Of a stretch of DNA of 49,905 nt, positions 25,969 to 34,826 are shown piece by piece (positions within the stretch are counted from its first letter, which is position 1; the number at the start of each line of letters is the position of its first letter). Source of the DNA: JADFRG01 sp036986135 (GTDB lineage Bacteria > Chloroflexota > Anaerolineae > Anaerolineales > E44-bin32). The position numbers and the translations under genes are program-made. Below the pieces are notes generated by a model, which was not told the DNA's origin, did not search any database, and saw only the letters and a list, made by a program, of their open reading frames with translations. Location of the stretch: positions 1 through 49,905 of the forward strand of contig BTQZ01000015.1 of NCBI GenBank assembly GCA_036986135.1, in the 5' to 3' direction.

Positions 25969-26655
25969 CTATTCCTTTCGCTCCTGCTTGCCTCCTTCTG
26001 CTGATGAAATGCCCATTCTCGCCTTCAGATCGCGCACCAACGCGCTCGCGTTCGGCGCATATCCATCGGCTCCCACTTGCTTGCAATACTCTTGGGTGAC
26101 TGGCGCACCGCCCACGTAGATCAGCGCTACGTCGCGCAGGCCAGCCTGACCGATGAGCTCGATGTTGACTTTGAACATCCCCATGGTGGTGGTAAGAAAT
26201 GCGCTCATGCCCAGAGCGTGCGGCTGGTGTTCCCGCAAGGCCTCAACAAATGCCTCCGGCGCCACATTTACGCCCAGGTCAATTACTTCAAACCCAACGC
26301 CCTCTAGCATGATGTCGCACAGGTTTTTTCCAATATCGTGAATGTCGCCCTTAACCGTCCCCATTACGAACCTGCCCACAGGCTCGATGCCGCTGGCAGC
26401 GATCAGAGGTTGCAGTATGTGCATGGCGCCCTGCATCGCCTTGGCGGCAACCATCATTTCGGGCACAAAATAGGTGCCTTCCTCAAACAGCCGTCCGACC
26501 TCTTCCATCGCGGGAATCAAGGCGTAAAAAAGGATGGCCGTGGGCTCCATCCCCAGTTCCAATCCTTCGTTGGTTAGCGCCACCACTGGCTCCGCCTCAC
26601 CCTCAATGGCGTGGTCATAGAGACCGTCCAGAATTTCATCTTTTCGATCAGACAT
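25969..26655 (-). CDS. Corrinoid (B12-binding) methyl-carrier protein, MtaC/MttC-like
   Basis: A 228-residue two-domain protein. A helical cap (residues about 1-90, LYDHAIEGEAEPVVALTNEGL and FVPEMMVAAKAMQ) precedes a B12-binding Rossmann domain. The cobalt-ligand motif is VKGDIHDIGKNLCDIML (D-x-H-x2-G), followed by GFEVIDLGVNV and IYVGGAPVTQEY. Such proteins accept a methyl group from a substrate-specific methyltransferase and pass it on. It is encoded next to a UroD-type methyltransferase. No MtaB- or MttB-type methyltransferase is visible, and the only corrinoid-activator-like sequence nearby is a relic (37042-37365). Confidence 0.92.
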   Translation of the reverse strand: MSDRKDEILDGLYDHAIEGEAEPVVALTNEGLELGMEPTAILFYALIPAMEEVGRLFEEGTYFVPEMMVAAKAMQGAMHILQPLIAASGIEPVGRFVMGTVKGDIHDIGKNLCDIMLEGVGFEVIDLGVNVAPEAFVEALREHQPHALGMSAFLTTTMGMFKVNIELIGQAGLRDVALIYVGGAPVTQEYCKQVGADGYAPNASALVRDLKARMGISSAEGGKQERKE

Positions 26656-26694
26656 GCACTACGGGCCTCAAACTCCCATTTCCTTCCTTGGCAT

Positions 26695-27918
26695 TTACGG
26701 TCTTCGCCGGGGACGCTTCTTTGCGACCGGCTTTTCCTCCGGAGGAGCGATCACGGGATTTAGGTCTACGGGCTTTAGAACCGTATCCAGCTGCAAGGGA
26801 TAGCGCCCGAGCTCTTGCGCCGCATCGAACAAGGCAAGGATGTTTTCCGGTGAAACATCCGAGCCGATGTTGTGACACGGGGACAAGATGTACCCGCCGC
26901 CTCGGCCCAGATCGTAAATACGCTTGGCAACGTCGTAGCGCACCTCCTCAGGCGTGGAAAACGGCAGCATCTGCTGCACATCTATCGCGCCGTGGAAGCA
27001 CAGGCGATCGCCGTAGGCTTCTTTCATTGCGTAGGTGTCCATACCCAGGGCCGAAGTCTGAATCGGGTTCAGGATGTCCACACCCATCTCGATGATGTCG
27101 CCAATCACCGGAACCACAGATCCGTCCGTGTGGTACATGAACTTGACGTCGGCCTGGCCTTTGATGTGATCAATCAGCTCCTTCAGGCGTGGCTTGAGCA
27201 AGGTGCGAAATATGTCAGGCGAGATCATCATCGAGTTCTGGGCGCCGATGTCATCCGTGAAATAAACCATTTGCACGTATGGCCCGACCTCCTTCAGGTA
27301 CTGGGACCACATCTCCTTGTAGAGCCACAACAGCTTGTCCAGCAGCGCTTCGGCATATGAGACATCCTGTGCTAAATCGGAAAAAAATGGTTCATAGCCG
27401 CGAATCTGTAGCGCCTTTGTCAGCAGCCCACCTTTTATGCTGTCGGCCACAATCACGAAGTCCGTGTTCTCGTACCAATGCTTGGCCTGTTCGCGCAGAC
27501 CGGAGAACATCTCGGAGTCGTATGGGTCTGGCCAGGCATATCCATCCAGGTCGTCGATAGCAACATCCTTGAGAGGGGAATCAACCACGCTGTAGGAGTC
27601 CAGCATATGAGTCCATTTGATGCCCCACATGTCACGGTAGGCATCCTCCCCCTCGACTTCATGCACGCCGACCCAGTTCGGAACCAGCCACCGAAAATCC
27701 ACATTGAATTTTCGAAGCAGTTTTTCGTCAGGAAAAACGTTCTGCACCATGCGATCCAGGATCTTGTCGTGGTTCTTCAAATCGGGGTCAGATAGTTTTT
27801 CGGCTAATCTGGCATAGGACAGCCGGTGCAGGGAGCCAACGTGCCGCCCCAAGTCGACCGGTACGCGATCCGGATCGCGATGATTGACTACTGCTTCAAA
27901 GCGTTCGCGAGCATTCAT
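26695..27918 (-). CDS. Uroporphyrinogen-decarboxylase-family methyltransferase (MtaA/MtbA/CmuA-like)
   Basis: A 407-residue TIM-barrel protein. MNARERFEAVVNHRDPDRVPV is the standard start of catabolic UroD-family methyltransferases. KFMYHTDGSVVPVIGDIIEM (His), LCFHGAIDVQQMLPFSTPEE and GYILSPCHNIGSDVSPENI (Cys, His) provide likely zinc ligands that activate a thiol or bind the substrate. It is too divergent from heme-pathway HemE for that role. It precedes the corrinoid protein by 39 bases, so the two probably act together. A basic tail (VAKKRPRRRP) is unusual. It overlaps the isomerase-like gene by 4 bases. Confidence 0.88.
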   Translation of the reverse strand: MNARERFEAVVNHRDPDRVPVDLGRHVGSLHRLSYARLAEKLSDPDLKNHDKILDRMVQNVFPDEKLLRKFNVDFRWLVPNWVGVHEVEGEDAYRDMWGIKWTHMLDSYSVVDSPLKDVAIDDLDGYAWPDPYDSEMFSGLREQAKHWYENTDFVIVADSIKGGLLTKALQIRGYEPFFSDLAQDVSYAEALLDKLLWLYKEMWSQYLKEVGPYVQMVYFTDDIGAQNSMMISPDIFRTLLKPRLKELIDHIKGQADVKFMYHTDGSVVPVIGDIIEMGVDILNPIQTSALGMDTYAMKEAYGDRLCFHGAIDVQQMLPFSTPEEVRYDVAKRIYDLGRGGGYILSPCHNIGSDVSPENILALFDAAQELGRYPLQLDTVLKPVDLNPVIAPPEEKPVAKKRPRRRP

Positions 27919-29357
27919 GCTTCGAGCTCTCTATGGAAGACCACCGGGGTGATATCCAGCATTTGACAGACATGCTGCAACTCCCGCACATAGACGCCAT
28001 CGACCGCCGCGATATGGTTGGAGGCAAACTCGCTGATGAACGCGTCGATGTCCACGTCCAGCTTCACAAAGGCAGTGGGCAATTGGTGACTACCTCTGGC
28101 CTGCACAAATGCTTCGTAGCTCTCCTCGGGCAGATTTATTGTTTCCCCGGCCACGATTGCCATAAAATACTCGCCAGGCTTGCGGTAGAGGCGGGCAAAA
28201 GTCAGAGGGCCGGGCGAGGCGGTGAAATAGGTTATTGCGCCACCGCCGGGCCGGTTGGCGGCGCGGAGTTCGACTTGTTTCAGGTTCTCAGCGGGGTTGT
28301 CAGACCGTTTTGCGTACCATGAACAGAACGCTCCGCAGTTTGGCAGGTAGGCAACCTGTGCCTGATCGTCGATGTAACTGATATCCAGAAACAACACTGG
28401 TTTGCCGCCAGACACTTGTTTCAGGATTTCCATCGTAAGCGCGCCATCGCCATCGGCCTCACAGGCCATCATCATGGGTTCTTTTGCACCGTCAGCGTCA
28501 TAAGGGCCGGGAAGGAACGCGGCCGACAGGCATTGCGGCACATAATGGGTCGTCAGGTCGGGCATGCACTTGACAGCTACGAAATCTAGCCCCTTCTCTG
28601 CGATGATTTCTTTTGTAGCCAAATAGCAGCGCACCTGAAAGGCCAGCTTTTCGGGTGTCAGTTTTCCCTGGCCATAGTCCACTTGAGCCACATTCTGCTC
28701 CAGCCATTTCACCATGTGCTCGGTCTGTTCCTCGGAAACGAGTTCCGCCCGGCGGATGATTTCTAGCTGGTCGACGTGTTCGGTGTCGACCTCGAACATG
28801 CGCTTCCATTGCATAGGATCGAAGGTACCTGTGTCTATACCCAGGGAACGACCGCCGAACAGGCCGAACACCTTGCCACGCAGTCGGGCCTTTGCCGCTG
28901 CTGCCCGGAAGTGGGGGAGCGTCTTCTTGGCGACCCGCTCTGCATCCGCTCCATTAAAATCTTCACGCACCCGCAGGTGCGGGTAGCCTATTTGATCGAG
29001 CGTGCCGCCGGTGCCCAGAAAACCAACCATGCCGTGGGTAGCCGGGCTCTTGTTGGTGAGGACTATGGTGGGTAAACCCAACCGTTGGATGCCGCGCACC
29101 ACGAGATTAGGCGAGGTCCAGCATGGCGTGTGAGCGATAAAAGCCTCGACACCGGCCGCCACCAAAGCATCTACTTGGACGTCGATCTCGTCTTTCTGGC
29201 GGGCGACCTGGTCTGAGGCGTGCAGCTCGATTGGCAAGCGCTCAAAATATTCGATCGCCTGCTGATGCCGTGGTCCAGTCAGCTCTTTGAAGACGTTCTC
29301 CCACTCATGGAGGCGATTGTCTCCGAAGGTGATCAACCCAACTTTGGGATCCGCCAT
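27915..29357 (-). CDS. L-fucose/L-arabinose isomerase-family protein
   Basis: A 480-residue member of the FucI/AraA-like family. The N-terminal domains contain GVEAFIAHTPCWTSPNLVVR. The C-terminal catalytic part contains FVAVKCMPDLTTHYVPQCLS, EPMMMACEADGDGALTMEIL and the late His in FASNHIAAVDGVYV, positions where the family binds its metal ion. It would interconvert an aldose and a ketose, or act on a related polyol-ketone. Relatives of this type are poorly characterised, so the sugar is unknown. ATG 29357 is preferred to the adjoining GTG; GGAGAAG lies before it, inside the end of the upstream SDR gene. Confidence 0.82.
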   Translation of the reverse strand: MADPKVGLITFGDNRLHEWENVFKELTGPRHQQAIEYFERLPIELHASDQVARQKDEIDVQVDALVAAGVEAFIAHTPCWTSPNLVVRGIQRLGLPTIVLTNKSPATHGMVGFLGTGGTLDQIGYPHLRVREDFNGADAERVAKKTLPHFRAAAAKARLRGKVFGLFGGRSLGIDTGTFDPMQWKRMFEVDTEHVDQLEIIRRAELVSEEQTEHMVKWLEQNVAQVDYGQGKLTPEKLAFQVRCYLATKEIIAEKGLDFVAVKCMPDLTTHYVPQCLSAAFLPGPYDADGAKEPMMMACEADGDGALTMEILKQVSGGKPVLFLDISYIDDQAQVAYLPNCGAFCSWYAKRSDNPAENLKQVELRAANRPGGGAITYFTASPGPLTFARLYRKPGEYFMAIVAGETINLPEESYEAFVQARGSHQLPTAFVKLDVDIDAFISEFASNHIAAVDGVYVRELQHVCQMLDITPVVFHRELEA

Positions 29358-29363
29358 CACACG

Positions 29364-30140
29364 CTACTTCTCCAAGTTTCTTGGATAAGACTGAATCATC
29401 CGGCCGCCATCTGGATAAATTGTTTGGCCTACAAAGTAGCTGGAATCATCGCTGGCCAGGAACACGCAGACTCGGGCGATCTCTTCGCACGCGGCGATGT
29501 AGCCAATCGGTAAGCGCTCCATCAGCTGCCTGTGCTTTTCTTCGTTATGCACAACCCGCTGCATCAATTCGGTCATGACCGGTCCGGGCGCGCAAGCATT
29601 GACGCGGATGCCCTTGTCGATCAGGGCCAGCGCCATTGCCTTCGTGAGCTGGTTGACACCACCTTTGGCCGCGCAATACGGAACCTGGTCAGCCAAGGCC
29701 AGAACGGCCATAACTGAAGAGATATTGACCACCACGCCGGGCTTCCCCTGATCGACCATCACACGTGCCGCGGCTTGGCTGAGCAGGAAGGTTCCCTTCA
29801 GGTCAACCCCCATCACCCAGTCCCAATCCTCTTCAGTGATGTCAAAAAAATCAGCCGCATGGTTGACGCCGGCGTTGTTCACCACGATGTCAATCGTGCC
29901 GTAATGCTCAACAGTCTTGGCGACCAGGTCGTCGATTTGCGCCTTCTGGCTGATATCACAGCGCACAAAGATGGCCTCACCGCCTTCCGCTCTGATTTCT
30001 TCCACGACCTGCTCGCCGAGTTCGGCCGTTCGGCCGGCGCCTACAACCCGGGCACCCTCCTTGGCGAACTCCTGTGCAACGGCAACGCCTATTCCTTTGG
30101 TACTGCCGGTGACTATGGCGACTTTATCTTTGAGTTTCAT
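29364..30140 (-). CDS. Short-chain dehydrogenase/reductase
   Basis: A 258-residue classical SDR. The NAD(P) motif is VTGSTKGIGVAVAQEFA, with NNAGVNHAADF (NNAG), and the catalytic Ser in VVNISSVMAVLALADQVPYCAAKGG, with YCAAK supplying Tyr and Lys. PGPVMTELMQRV and YFVGQTIYPDGGRM complete the fold. It most resembles sugar- and polyol-active SDRs such as glucose 1-dehydrogenase or 3-ketoacyl reductase-like enzymes. It lies 43 bases after the creatininase-like gene and 6 before the isomerase-like gene. Confidence 0.92.
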   Translation of the reverse strand: MKLKDKVAIVTGSTKGIGVAVAQEFAKEGARVVGAGRTAELGEQVVEEIRAEGGEAIFVRCDISQKAQIDDLVAKTVEHYGTIDIVVNNAGVNHAADFFDITEEDWDWVMGVDLKGTFLLSQAAARVMVDQGKPGVVVNISSVMAVLALADQVPYCAAKGGVNQLTKAMALALIDKGIRVNACAPGPVMTELMQRVVHNEEKHRQLMERLPIGYIAACEEIARVCVFLASDDSSYFVGQTIYPDGGRMIQSYPRNLEK

Positions 30141-30183
30141 TGCTTACACCGTGCGCACCGAGCGCCAGGTTTCCGGGTAACGC

Positions 30184-31023
30184 CTATTGAAACCACGGGC
30201 TCGTATCAAGGGGCGGTGTCTCCAACGGCTTGACGCCGGGTTCATACTTGGACCGAATGTCTTCGATCAGGTCGGCCATATGATCTACCAGGCGGGCGAC
30301 CAAGAGTTCGCCCTTCTCGCGCGTGCCCAGCGTCGCATCGCCGATGATGCCATTCTTCAGTTCAATGTACTCGGGGCGCGCAAAGGTGCCCTCAAAGTGA
30401 TACATCGTGCCGGGCTGAGCAGCCATCCCCGGGCCGATGATGAAGCGACGGTCGACCAGCGGGTTCCCGCCGCCCTTGGAGGCTTTGCTCATGTCCACAA
30501 ACTCGGGGAACAGATACAGGGCGACCGAAGTCTCTGCTTCGCCCGCGTGCCACATACCGGTTTGCAATATCTCCTGCTGATCGCGCAGGAAGTCGTACCA
30601 GTGCAATGACAGGGTGAAGTAGCCCTGCATGCCGAGCTTATGCACTGCCACGATAGTAGAAGACACCTGGCCATGCGCTGAGAGGATGATGAACTTGTTG
30701 TATCCAGCCACCGCCGCTCCGCGCACGATGTCCTGAATCAAGCCGATGTGGGTTTCGTATGTGAGTGGGATGTTGCCCGGCATGTTCCAGTGATGGTATG
30801 GGTGCGACCCATACATGGGGCAGGGCAACAACATCACGCCCGTTTTCTTGGACACCAACTCGGCCATGCCAATGGCGTTGTAGTCGTCATCGCCGCAGGG
30901 ACAATGGGGACCGTGCTGTTCGATGGCTCCAATGGGCAGTACGGCGATATCATCTTCTTTCGCATGGGCCACCACCGCCTCAGCCGTCATTTCCTGCCAC
31001 CACAGAGCTTTTTCATCCGTCAT
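30184..31023 (-). CDS. Creatininase-family amidohydrolase-like enzyme
   Basis: A 279-residue metal hydrolase. Likely ligands lie in AVLPIGAIEQHGPHCPCGDD (Glu, His, Asp), FIILSAHGQVSSTIVAV (His) and MWHAGEAETSVALYLFPEFV (Glu). The usual NGHGGN motif is replaced by SAHGQV. Creatininase-fold enzymes cleave cyclic amides but also ring ketones: the Thermotoga 3-dehydro-scyllo-inosose hydrolase IolN belongs to this fold and, as I recall, has a similar HGQ motif. In this setting of dehydrogenases and an isomerase, ring opening of a keto-cyclitol is a plausible job, though unproven. GGGAGAGACAAA precedes the ATG. Confidence 0.82.
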   Translation of the reverse strand: MTDEKALWWQEMTAEAVVAHAKEDDIAVLPIGAIEQHGPHCPCGDDDYNAIGMAELVSKKTGVMLLPCPMYGSHPYHHWNMPGNIPLTYETHIGLIQDIVRGAAVAGYNKFIILSAHGQVSSTIVAVHKLGMQGYFTLSLHWYDFLRDQQEILQTGMWHAGEAETSVALYLFPEFVDMSKASKGGGNPLVDRRFIIGPGMAAQPGTMYHFEGTFARPEYIELKNGIIGDATLGTREKGELLVARLVDHMADLIEDIRSKYEPGVKPLETPPLDTSPWFQ

Positions 31024-31041
31024 TTTGTCTCTCCCTTTGTG

Positions 31042-32124
31042 TCATAGGTTGGAATTAGCTAATCTGCTTGTGATCCCCAACTCCACTCCCAGTGCTTGCA
31101 ATTCCTCATACAAATTTGTCGGCAAGGGGATGCCCTTATCTCGTCGTTCCAGCTCCGTTCGATGCTCAATCTCACCCGGTATAAGCATCTCCTTTGTCTT
31201 GTCCCACATGGGAGACTCCTTGATTGAGCGGTAAAAAGCAGCCATTCGGCTTTGCAACTCGCTCTCACTGAGCAGCGCCAGGGGATTGATCGCTATCATC
31301 AAGTGGCTGGTAAGACTCGGTTCGTCCGGGTGCTTGTACATACCTTTCATCTGCTGCAGAAATACGCCGCCGGTCATCACAGCGCATAGGAGCTCGACCG
31401 CGTAGGCAAGGCCGAGTCCTTTATATCCGCCGACCGGCAAGAGGAAACCAGCAAAGGCTTTTTCGGGGTCGTCGGTCGGCTGCCCGTCACTATCCGTTGC
31501 CCACTCCATCGGAATTTTCTCGCCCTTTTTGCTGGCCAGCAGAATCTTTCCGCCGGATACGCTGGAGAGCGAAAAATCCAACACGAACGGAAACTCACCG
31601 AACGTTGGGAACGCCAGCGTCAACGGATTGTTACCGACCACCGGCTTGCTCCCGCCAGGAGCGACCATATTCGGAACTACATTGGTCATCGCAATCCCGA
31701 CCAAACCTCGCTCGACGGCTAGACGGCTGTAGATGGCTGCGGCCCCAAAATGGTTGCTTCGAATGGCGCCCACCACCCCGACGTTGAACTGTTCGGCCAG
31801 CTCGATGGCCCGTTCCATGGCTGCCCGGCCAGCCAGGAAGCCGGGACCGTCATCGCCATCCAGCACCTCCAGGCCAAGCGCCCCCCGGAGGGTTTTGATC
31901 TGCGGCCTGGGGTTCATGGCGCCTGAGAGCAAGCGCCGGGTGTATATGGGTGCCCGCAACACGCCATGCGAATCGATTCCCCACAAGTTGGTTTGCACCA
32001 GCGCCTGCGCACAGAAAGCCGCCTCAGCTTTGGCCATCCCGGCCTTGCTGAATACTTCCGCGACAAATCCTGCCAATATCTCCGGACGAACCAGGATATC
32101 GTGTTCAGCAATGGGCGAATTCAC
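31042..32124 (-). CDS. LDH2/MDH2-family malate/L-lactate-type dehydrogenase
   Basis: A 360-residue NAD(P)-dependent dehydrogenase of the LDH2 (YlbC/ComC) family, not the classical LDH fold. Marks are GIDSHGVLRAPIYTRRL, GAIRSNHFGAAAIYSRLA (catalytic His), NPLTLAFPTFGEFPFVLDFS and GYKGLGLAYAVELLCAVMTGG. The frame is open to 32232, overlapping the lactonase gene. I choose GTG 32124, placed 5 bases after GAGGAG, which gives the normal family N-terminus. Relatives oxidise 2-hydroxyacids such as malate, lactate, sulfolactate, ureidoglycolate or 2,3-diketogulonate. Confidence 0.85.
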   Translation of the reverse strand: MNSPIAEHDILVRPEILAGFVAEVFSKAGMAKAEAAFCAQALVQTNLWGIDSHGVLRAPIYTRRLLSGAMNPRPQIKTLRGALGLEVLDGDDGPGFLAGRAAMERAIELAEQFNVGVVGAIRSNHFGAAAIYSRLAVERGLVGIAMTNVVPNMVAPGGSKPVVGNNPLTLAFPTFGEFPFVLDFSLSSVSGGKILLASKKGEKIPMEWATDSDGQPTDDPEKAFAGFLLPVGGYKGLGLAYAVELLCAVMTGGVFLQQMKGMYKHPDEPSLTSHLMIAINPLALLSESELQSRMAAFYRSIKESPMWDKTKEMLIPGEIEHRTELERRDKGIPLPTNLYEELQALGVELGITSRLANSNL

Positions 32125-32156
32125 CAAGTCTCCTCGGTTGATCTGAACATTTACGG

Positions 32157-33044
32157 CTAAAAGAGTTCCAATCCCGGAATGTTGGCCCGCAAGCGATACA
32201 CGGTGCTCGAGGCCGTGATGTACAGACTGCACAGATCGTCGTCACCCCAGGCGAAATTGGCAGCCTGCTCGGGCATTCGGATCACACCCAAACAATCCGC
32301 TTGCTTGTCGAAGACATGGATGCCACCTGGCCCACAACAGTAGAGATTCTCGTCCTGGTCGATCTTCATCCCATCCGGCACGCCCACACCCTCACCTATC
32401 GTTTCCGCCCAAACACGACCGTTGGTAAGCCCACCGTCAGGCTGCACGTCGAACACCCGGATGTGGTTCCGATCGGTGTCATTGACGAAAAGCCGTGACT
32501 CTTCCAGGGAAAAACACAACCCGTTCGGTTTCGAGAAGTCGTCCACGAGCAGGGTCAGTGTCTTGTCCTCCGGATCGAGTCGATAGACACCTTGAAATGA
32601 CAGCTCCTGCTCGCGTGGCACACCGTAGTACGAGCCACGGCCAGAGTTGGGATCCGTGAAATAAACGCCTCCGTCCCGTTTAACAACAATATCGTTGGGG
32701 CTGTTCAGCTCCTTGCCCTGATAGTGAGAGGCCATGATCTCGGTATTGCTGTCAGGCCCGCTGCGCGTCACCGAGCTGGTCGCATGCTCGCATGTGAGCA
32801 GCCGACGCTGGTGATCGTAGGTGTTCCCGTTGGCCATATTGCTCGGCTTGCGAAATACGCTTAGTCCGTCCGCCGCGCTCCATCGGTACATCGTATTTCC
32901 AACAATGTCGCTGAAAAGCAGGTGTTTCCCCCGGGGATGCCACACGGGTCCCTCGAGAAATTGGTAGCCAGAGACGACGTGCTCAAGTTCGACATCTGGA
33001 TCTATAACCCGTGTGAAACGCTCGTCCCGAATCTCTAGTTCCAT
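32157..33044 (-). CDS. SMP-30/gluconolactonase-family lactonase
   Basis: A 295-residue six-bladed beta-propeller. GYQFLEGPVWHPRGKHLLFSD carries the first metal Glu, NSPNDIVVKRDGGVYFTDPN the Asn and Asp, and EGVGVPDGMKIDQDENLYCC the last Asp. These are the calcium or zinc ligands of SMP-30 lactonases. It would hydrolyse a sugar or polyol lactone made by an upstream dehydrogenase. It follows an SDR by 2 bases, the usual dehydrogenase-lactonase pairing of oxidative sugar pathways. No signal peptide is seen, so it is cytoplasmic. Confidence 0.9.
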   Translation of the reverse strand: MELEIRDERFTRVIDPDVELEHVVSGYQFLEGPVWHPRGKHLLFSDIVGNTMYRWSAADGLSVFRKPSNMANGNTYDHQRRLLTCEHATSSVTRSGPDSNTEIMASHYQGKELNSPNDIVVKRDGGVYFTDPNSGRGSYYGVPREQELSFQGVYRLDPEDKTLTLLVDDFSKPNGLCFSLEESRLFVNDTDRNHIRVFDVQPDGGLTNGRVWAETIGEGVGVPDGMKIDQDENLYCCGPGGIHVFDKQADCLGVIRMPEQAANFAWGDDDLCSLYITASSTVYRLRANIPGLELF

Positions 33045-33046
33045 AT

Positions 33047-33784
33047 TTAGATGAATGGCCGGCCACCATCGACTGGAATGATGGAGGCCGTGGTGTATTT
33101 CAACAAAGTAGCGGCTGCCAGAACAGCCTCGGCTACGTCCTCCGGCGTTGCCAACCTGCCGAGCGGGGTCTTATCGATCTGCTCCTGGAGGTAGCCCGGA
33201 TCCACTTTCTTTGCATACTCTCCAAGGACCCAACCGGGTGAAACGGACACAACCCGGATTTCAGGCGCCAGTGCGCGCCCCAGCGAGATCGTCATCGAGT
33301 TCATCGCCGCCTTCGAGGCGCAGTAGGCCACGTTGCTGCCAATGGCGGTGAATCCGGCAATCGACGAAATATTCACGACCACACCGCCCTCACCATTGGA
33401 CAGCAGTTCTTTCAAGGCACGGATGCTGGCAAATGCCCCGCGCCAATTGACCCGGAATATTTCATCAATCAAATCGTCATCGAGTCCATCCAGATCGTCG
33501 TGCGATACCGCCCGAGTAACACCGGCGTTGTTAACTAATAAGTCCACCGTCCCATAACGCTCGGCGACCCGATTTGCCATCTCTTGCAAGGCCTCGTTAT
33601 CGTCGACCGGCGCTTGAACCACCAGGTGACCGTCTCCGACGAGGCTCGCCGCCACGGCCTTGGTTTTCTCTTCGCTTCGACGATATGTAAGCACAACGCG
33701 CCCGCCAGCTTCCGCCAATCTCCTACATATCGCGGAGCCGATCCCCCCGCCGCCACCGGTTACGACCGCGATTTTGCCTGCCAT
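33047..33784 (-). CDS. Short-chain dehydrogenase/reductase
   Basis: A 245-residue classical SDR starting MAGKIAVVTGGGGGIGSAIC, with NNAGVTRAVSHDDLDG, ISSIAGFTAIGSNVAYCASKAA (Ser, Tyr, Lys) and a C-terminal YTTASIIPVDGGRPFI. ATG 33784 lies 7 bases after the LacI stop; the longer frame begins with TTG inside the LacI end. Placed directly before the SMP-30 lactonase, it is a candidate for the initial oxidation of a cyclic sugar to its lactone. Confidence 0.92.
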   Translation of the reverse strand: MAGKIAVVTGGGGGIGSAICRRLAEAGGRVVLTYRRSEEKTKAVAASLVGDGHLVVQAPVDDNEALQEMANRVAERYGTVDLLVNNAGVTRAVSHDDLDGLDDDLIDEIFRVNWRGAFASIRALKELLSNGEGGVVVNISSIAGFTAIGSNVAYCASKAAMNSMTISLGRALAPEIRVVSVSPGWVLGEYAKKVDPGYLQEQIDKTPLGRLATPEDVAEAVLAAATLLKYTTASIIPVDGGRPFI

Positions 33785-33791
33785 TAAGCCT

Positions 33792-34826
33792 TCACTGGTC
33801 AATGACGCGCTCCCGTACCCGAACCGAATTGCGCTCGATCAATTCGCCGGGCATGAACTTCAATACCGGTTTAGCTTGCGGTGCTTCAATCCGCTCAAGG
33901 AGCAGTTCAAGCGTCTCGTCGATCATGCGATTCACCGGCTGCCGAATGGTGGTCAGCGAATAAGCCGGCCAGCTTGCGGCAGGGATATCGTCAAAGCCGA
34001 TCACCGCCAGCTCATCGGGCACAGTAATCCCAAGCTCCCGCGCCCGGTCAAGCGCGCCAAGCGCCATAATGTCATTGGCGATAAAAATTGCTTCCGGCCG
34101 ATCGTCCCGCTCCAGCAGCCGACTCGCAGCTTCATAACCTGACTCGTATGTGTAGGTGCCTGGTTCCCGCAACCATTCGGTCTGACCCCGTTCTCGCATT
34201 CGCTCAGAAAATCCCTGTTCGCGATCGACATTAGTTGATGTGTGTTCCTTGCCCGCGAAATAGGCCAGGCGTCTATATCCTGCATCCAATAAGAGGTCAG
34301 CCGCCAACCGTCCGCCGGCAACGTTGTCGCAGCTCACGGCATTCGCCTTGGCGCCCGGCACATAGCGGTTGAACATGATGACCGGTGTTCCTTGGCGAGC
34401 ACATTCGTCCGCCATCTCGGATGAGAGTGTTGCGGAGGTAATGATGACTGCGTCCACCTGATGTTGGAGTACCAGCGGCAGCATGTCATCGATATCTTGG
34501 TCAGGGGCTGCATTGAACAGCAAGACCCGCCGCCCAATATCATGCAGTCGCTGAGTGAATCTCTCTAACACGTTTGGGTAGAACGGGTTGGTGAAGTCCG
34601 CCATCACGATGCCGATAATGTTGGTGCGATGCGTGATCAAGCTTCGGGCGATGACGTTGGGCTTGTAACCCAATTGCCGTGCTGCAGCCAGCACTTTTTC
34701 ACGGGCTTCCGGTGACACCGGCGCGCCATCGCTAAACGTGCGCGACACTGTTGACTGCGACACGCCCGCGAGACGCGCTACGTCAATAGAAGTGACCCGC
34801 CTACGAGTTTTCTCAATACCTGTCAT
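33792..34826 (-). CDS. LacI-family transcriptional regulator
   Basis: A 344-residue regulator. The helix-turn-helix TSIDVARLAGVSQSTVSRTF and hinge VLAAARQLGYKPNVIARSL are canonical, followed by a periplasmic-binding-type sensor domain (IIGIVMADFTNPFYPNVLER, AVIGFDDIPAASWPAYSLTT). It overlaps the HisD-like gene by ATGA, so it is made from the operon it most likely controls. Tandem palindromes with central CG at 36422-36449, touching the promoter, are the expected binding site. The inducer is presumably the imported compound or an intermediate. Confidence 0.95.
   Translation of the reverse strand: MTGIEKTRRRVTSIDVARLAGVSQSTVSRTFSDGAPVSPEAREKVLAAARQLGYKPNVIARSLITHRTNIIGIVMADFTNPFYPNVLERFTQRLHDIGRRVLLFNAAPDQDIDDMLPLVLQHQVDAVIITSATLSSEMADECARQGTPVIMFNRYVPGAKANAVSCDNVAGGRLAADLLLDAGYRRLAYFAGKEHTSTNVDREQGFSERMRERGQTEWLREPGTYTYESGYEAASRLLERDDRPEAIFIANDIMALGALDRARELGITVPDELAVIGFDDIPAASWPAYSLTTIRQPVNRMIDETLELLLERIEAPQAKPVLKFMPGELIERNSVRVRERVIDQ

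Noticed and set aside
26695..27918. UroD-family gene as hemE of heme synthesis
   Set aside because: The Cys/His zinc pattern, the length of over 400 residues and the adjacent corrinoid protein fit a catabolic methyltransferase.
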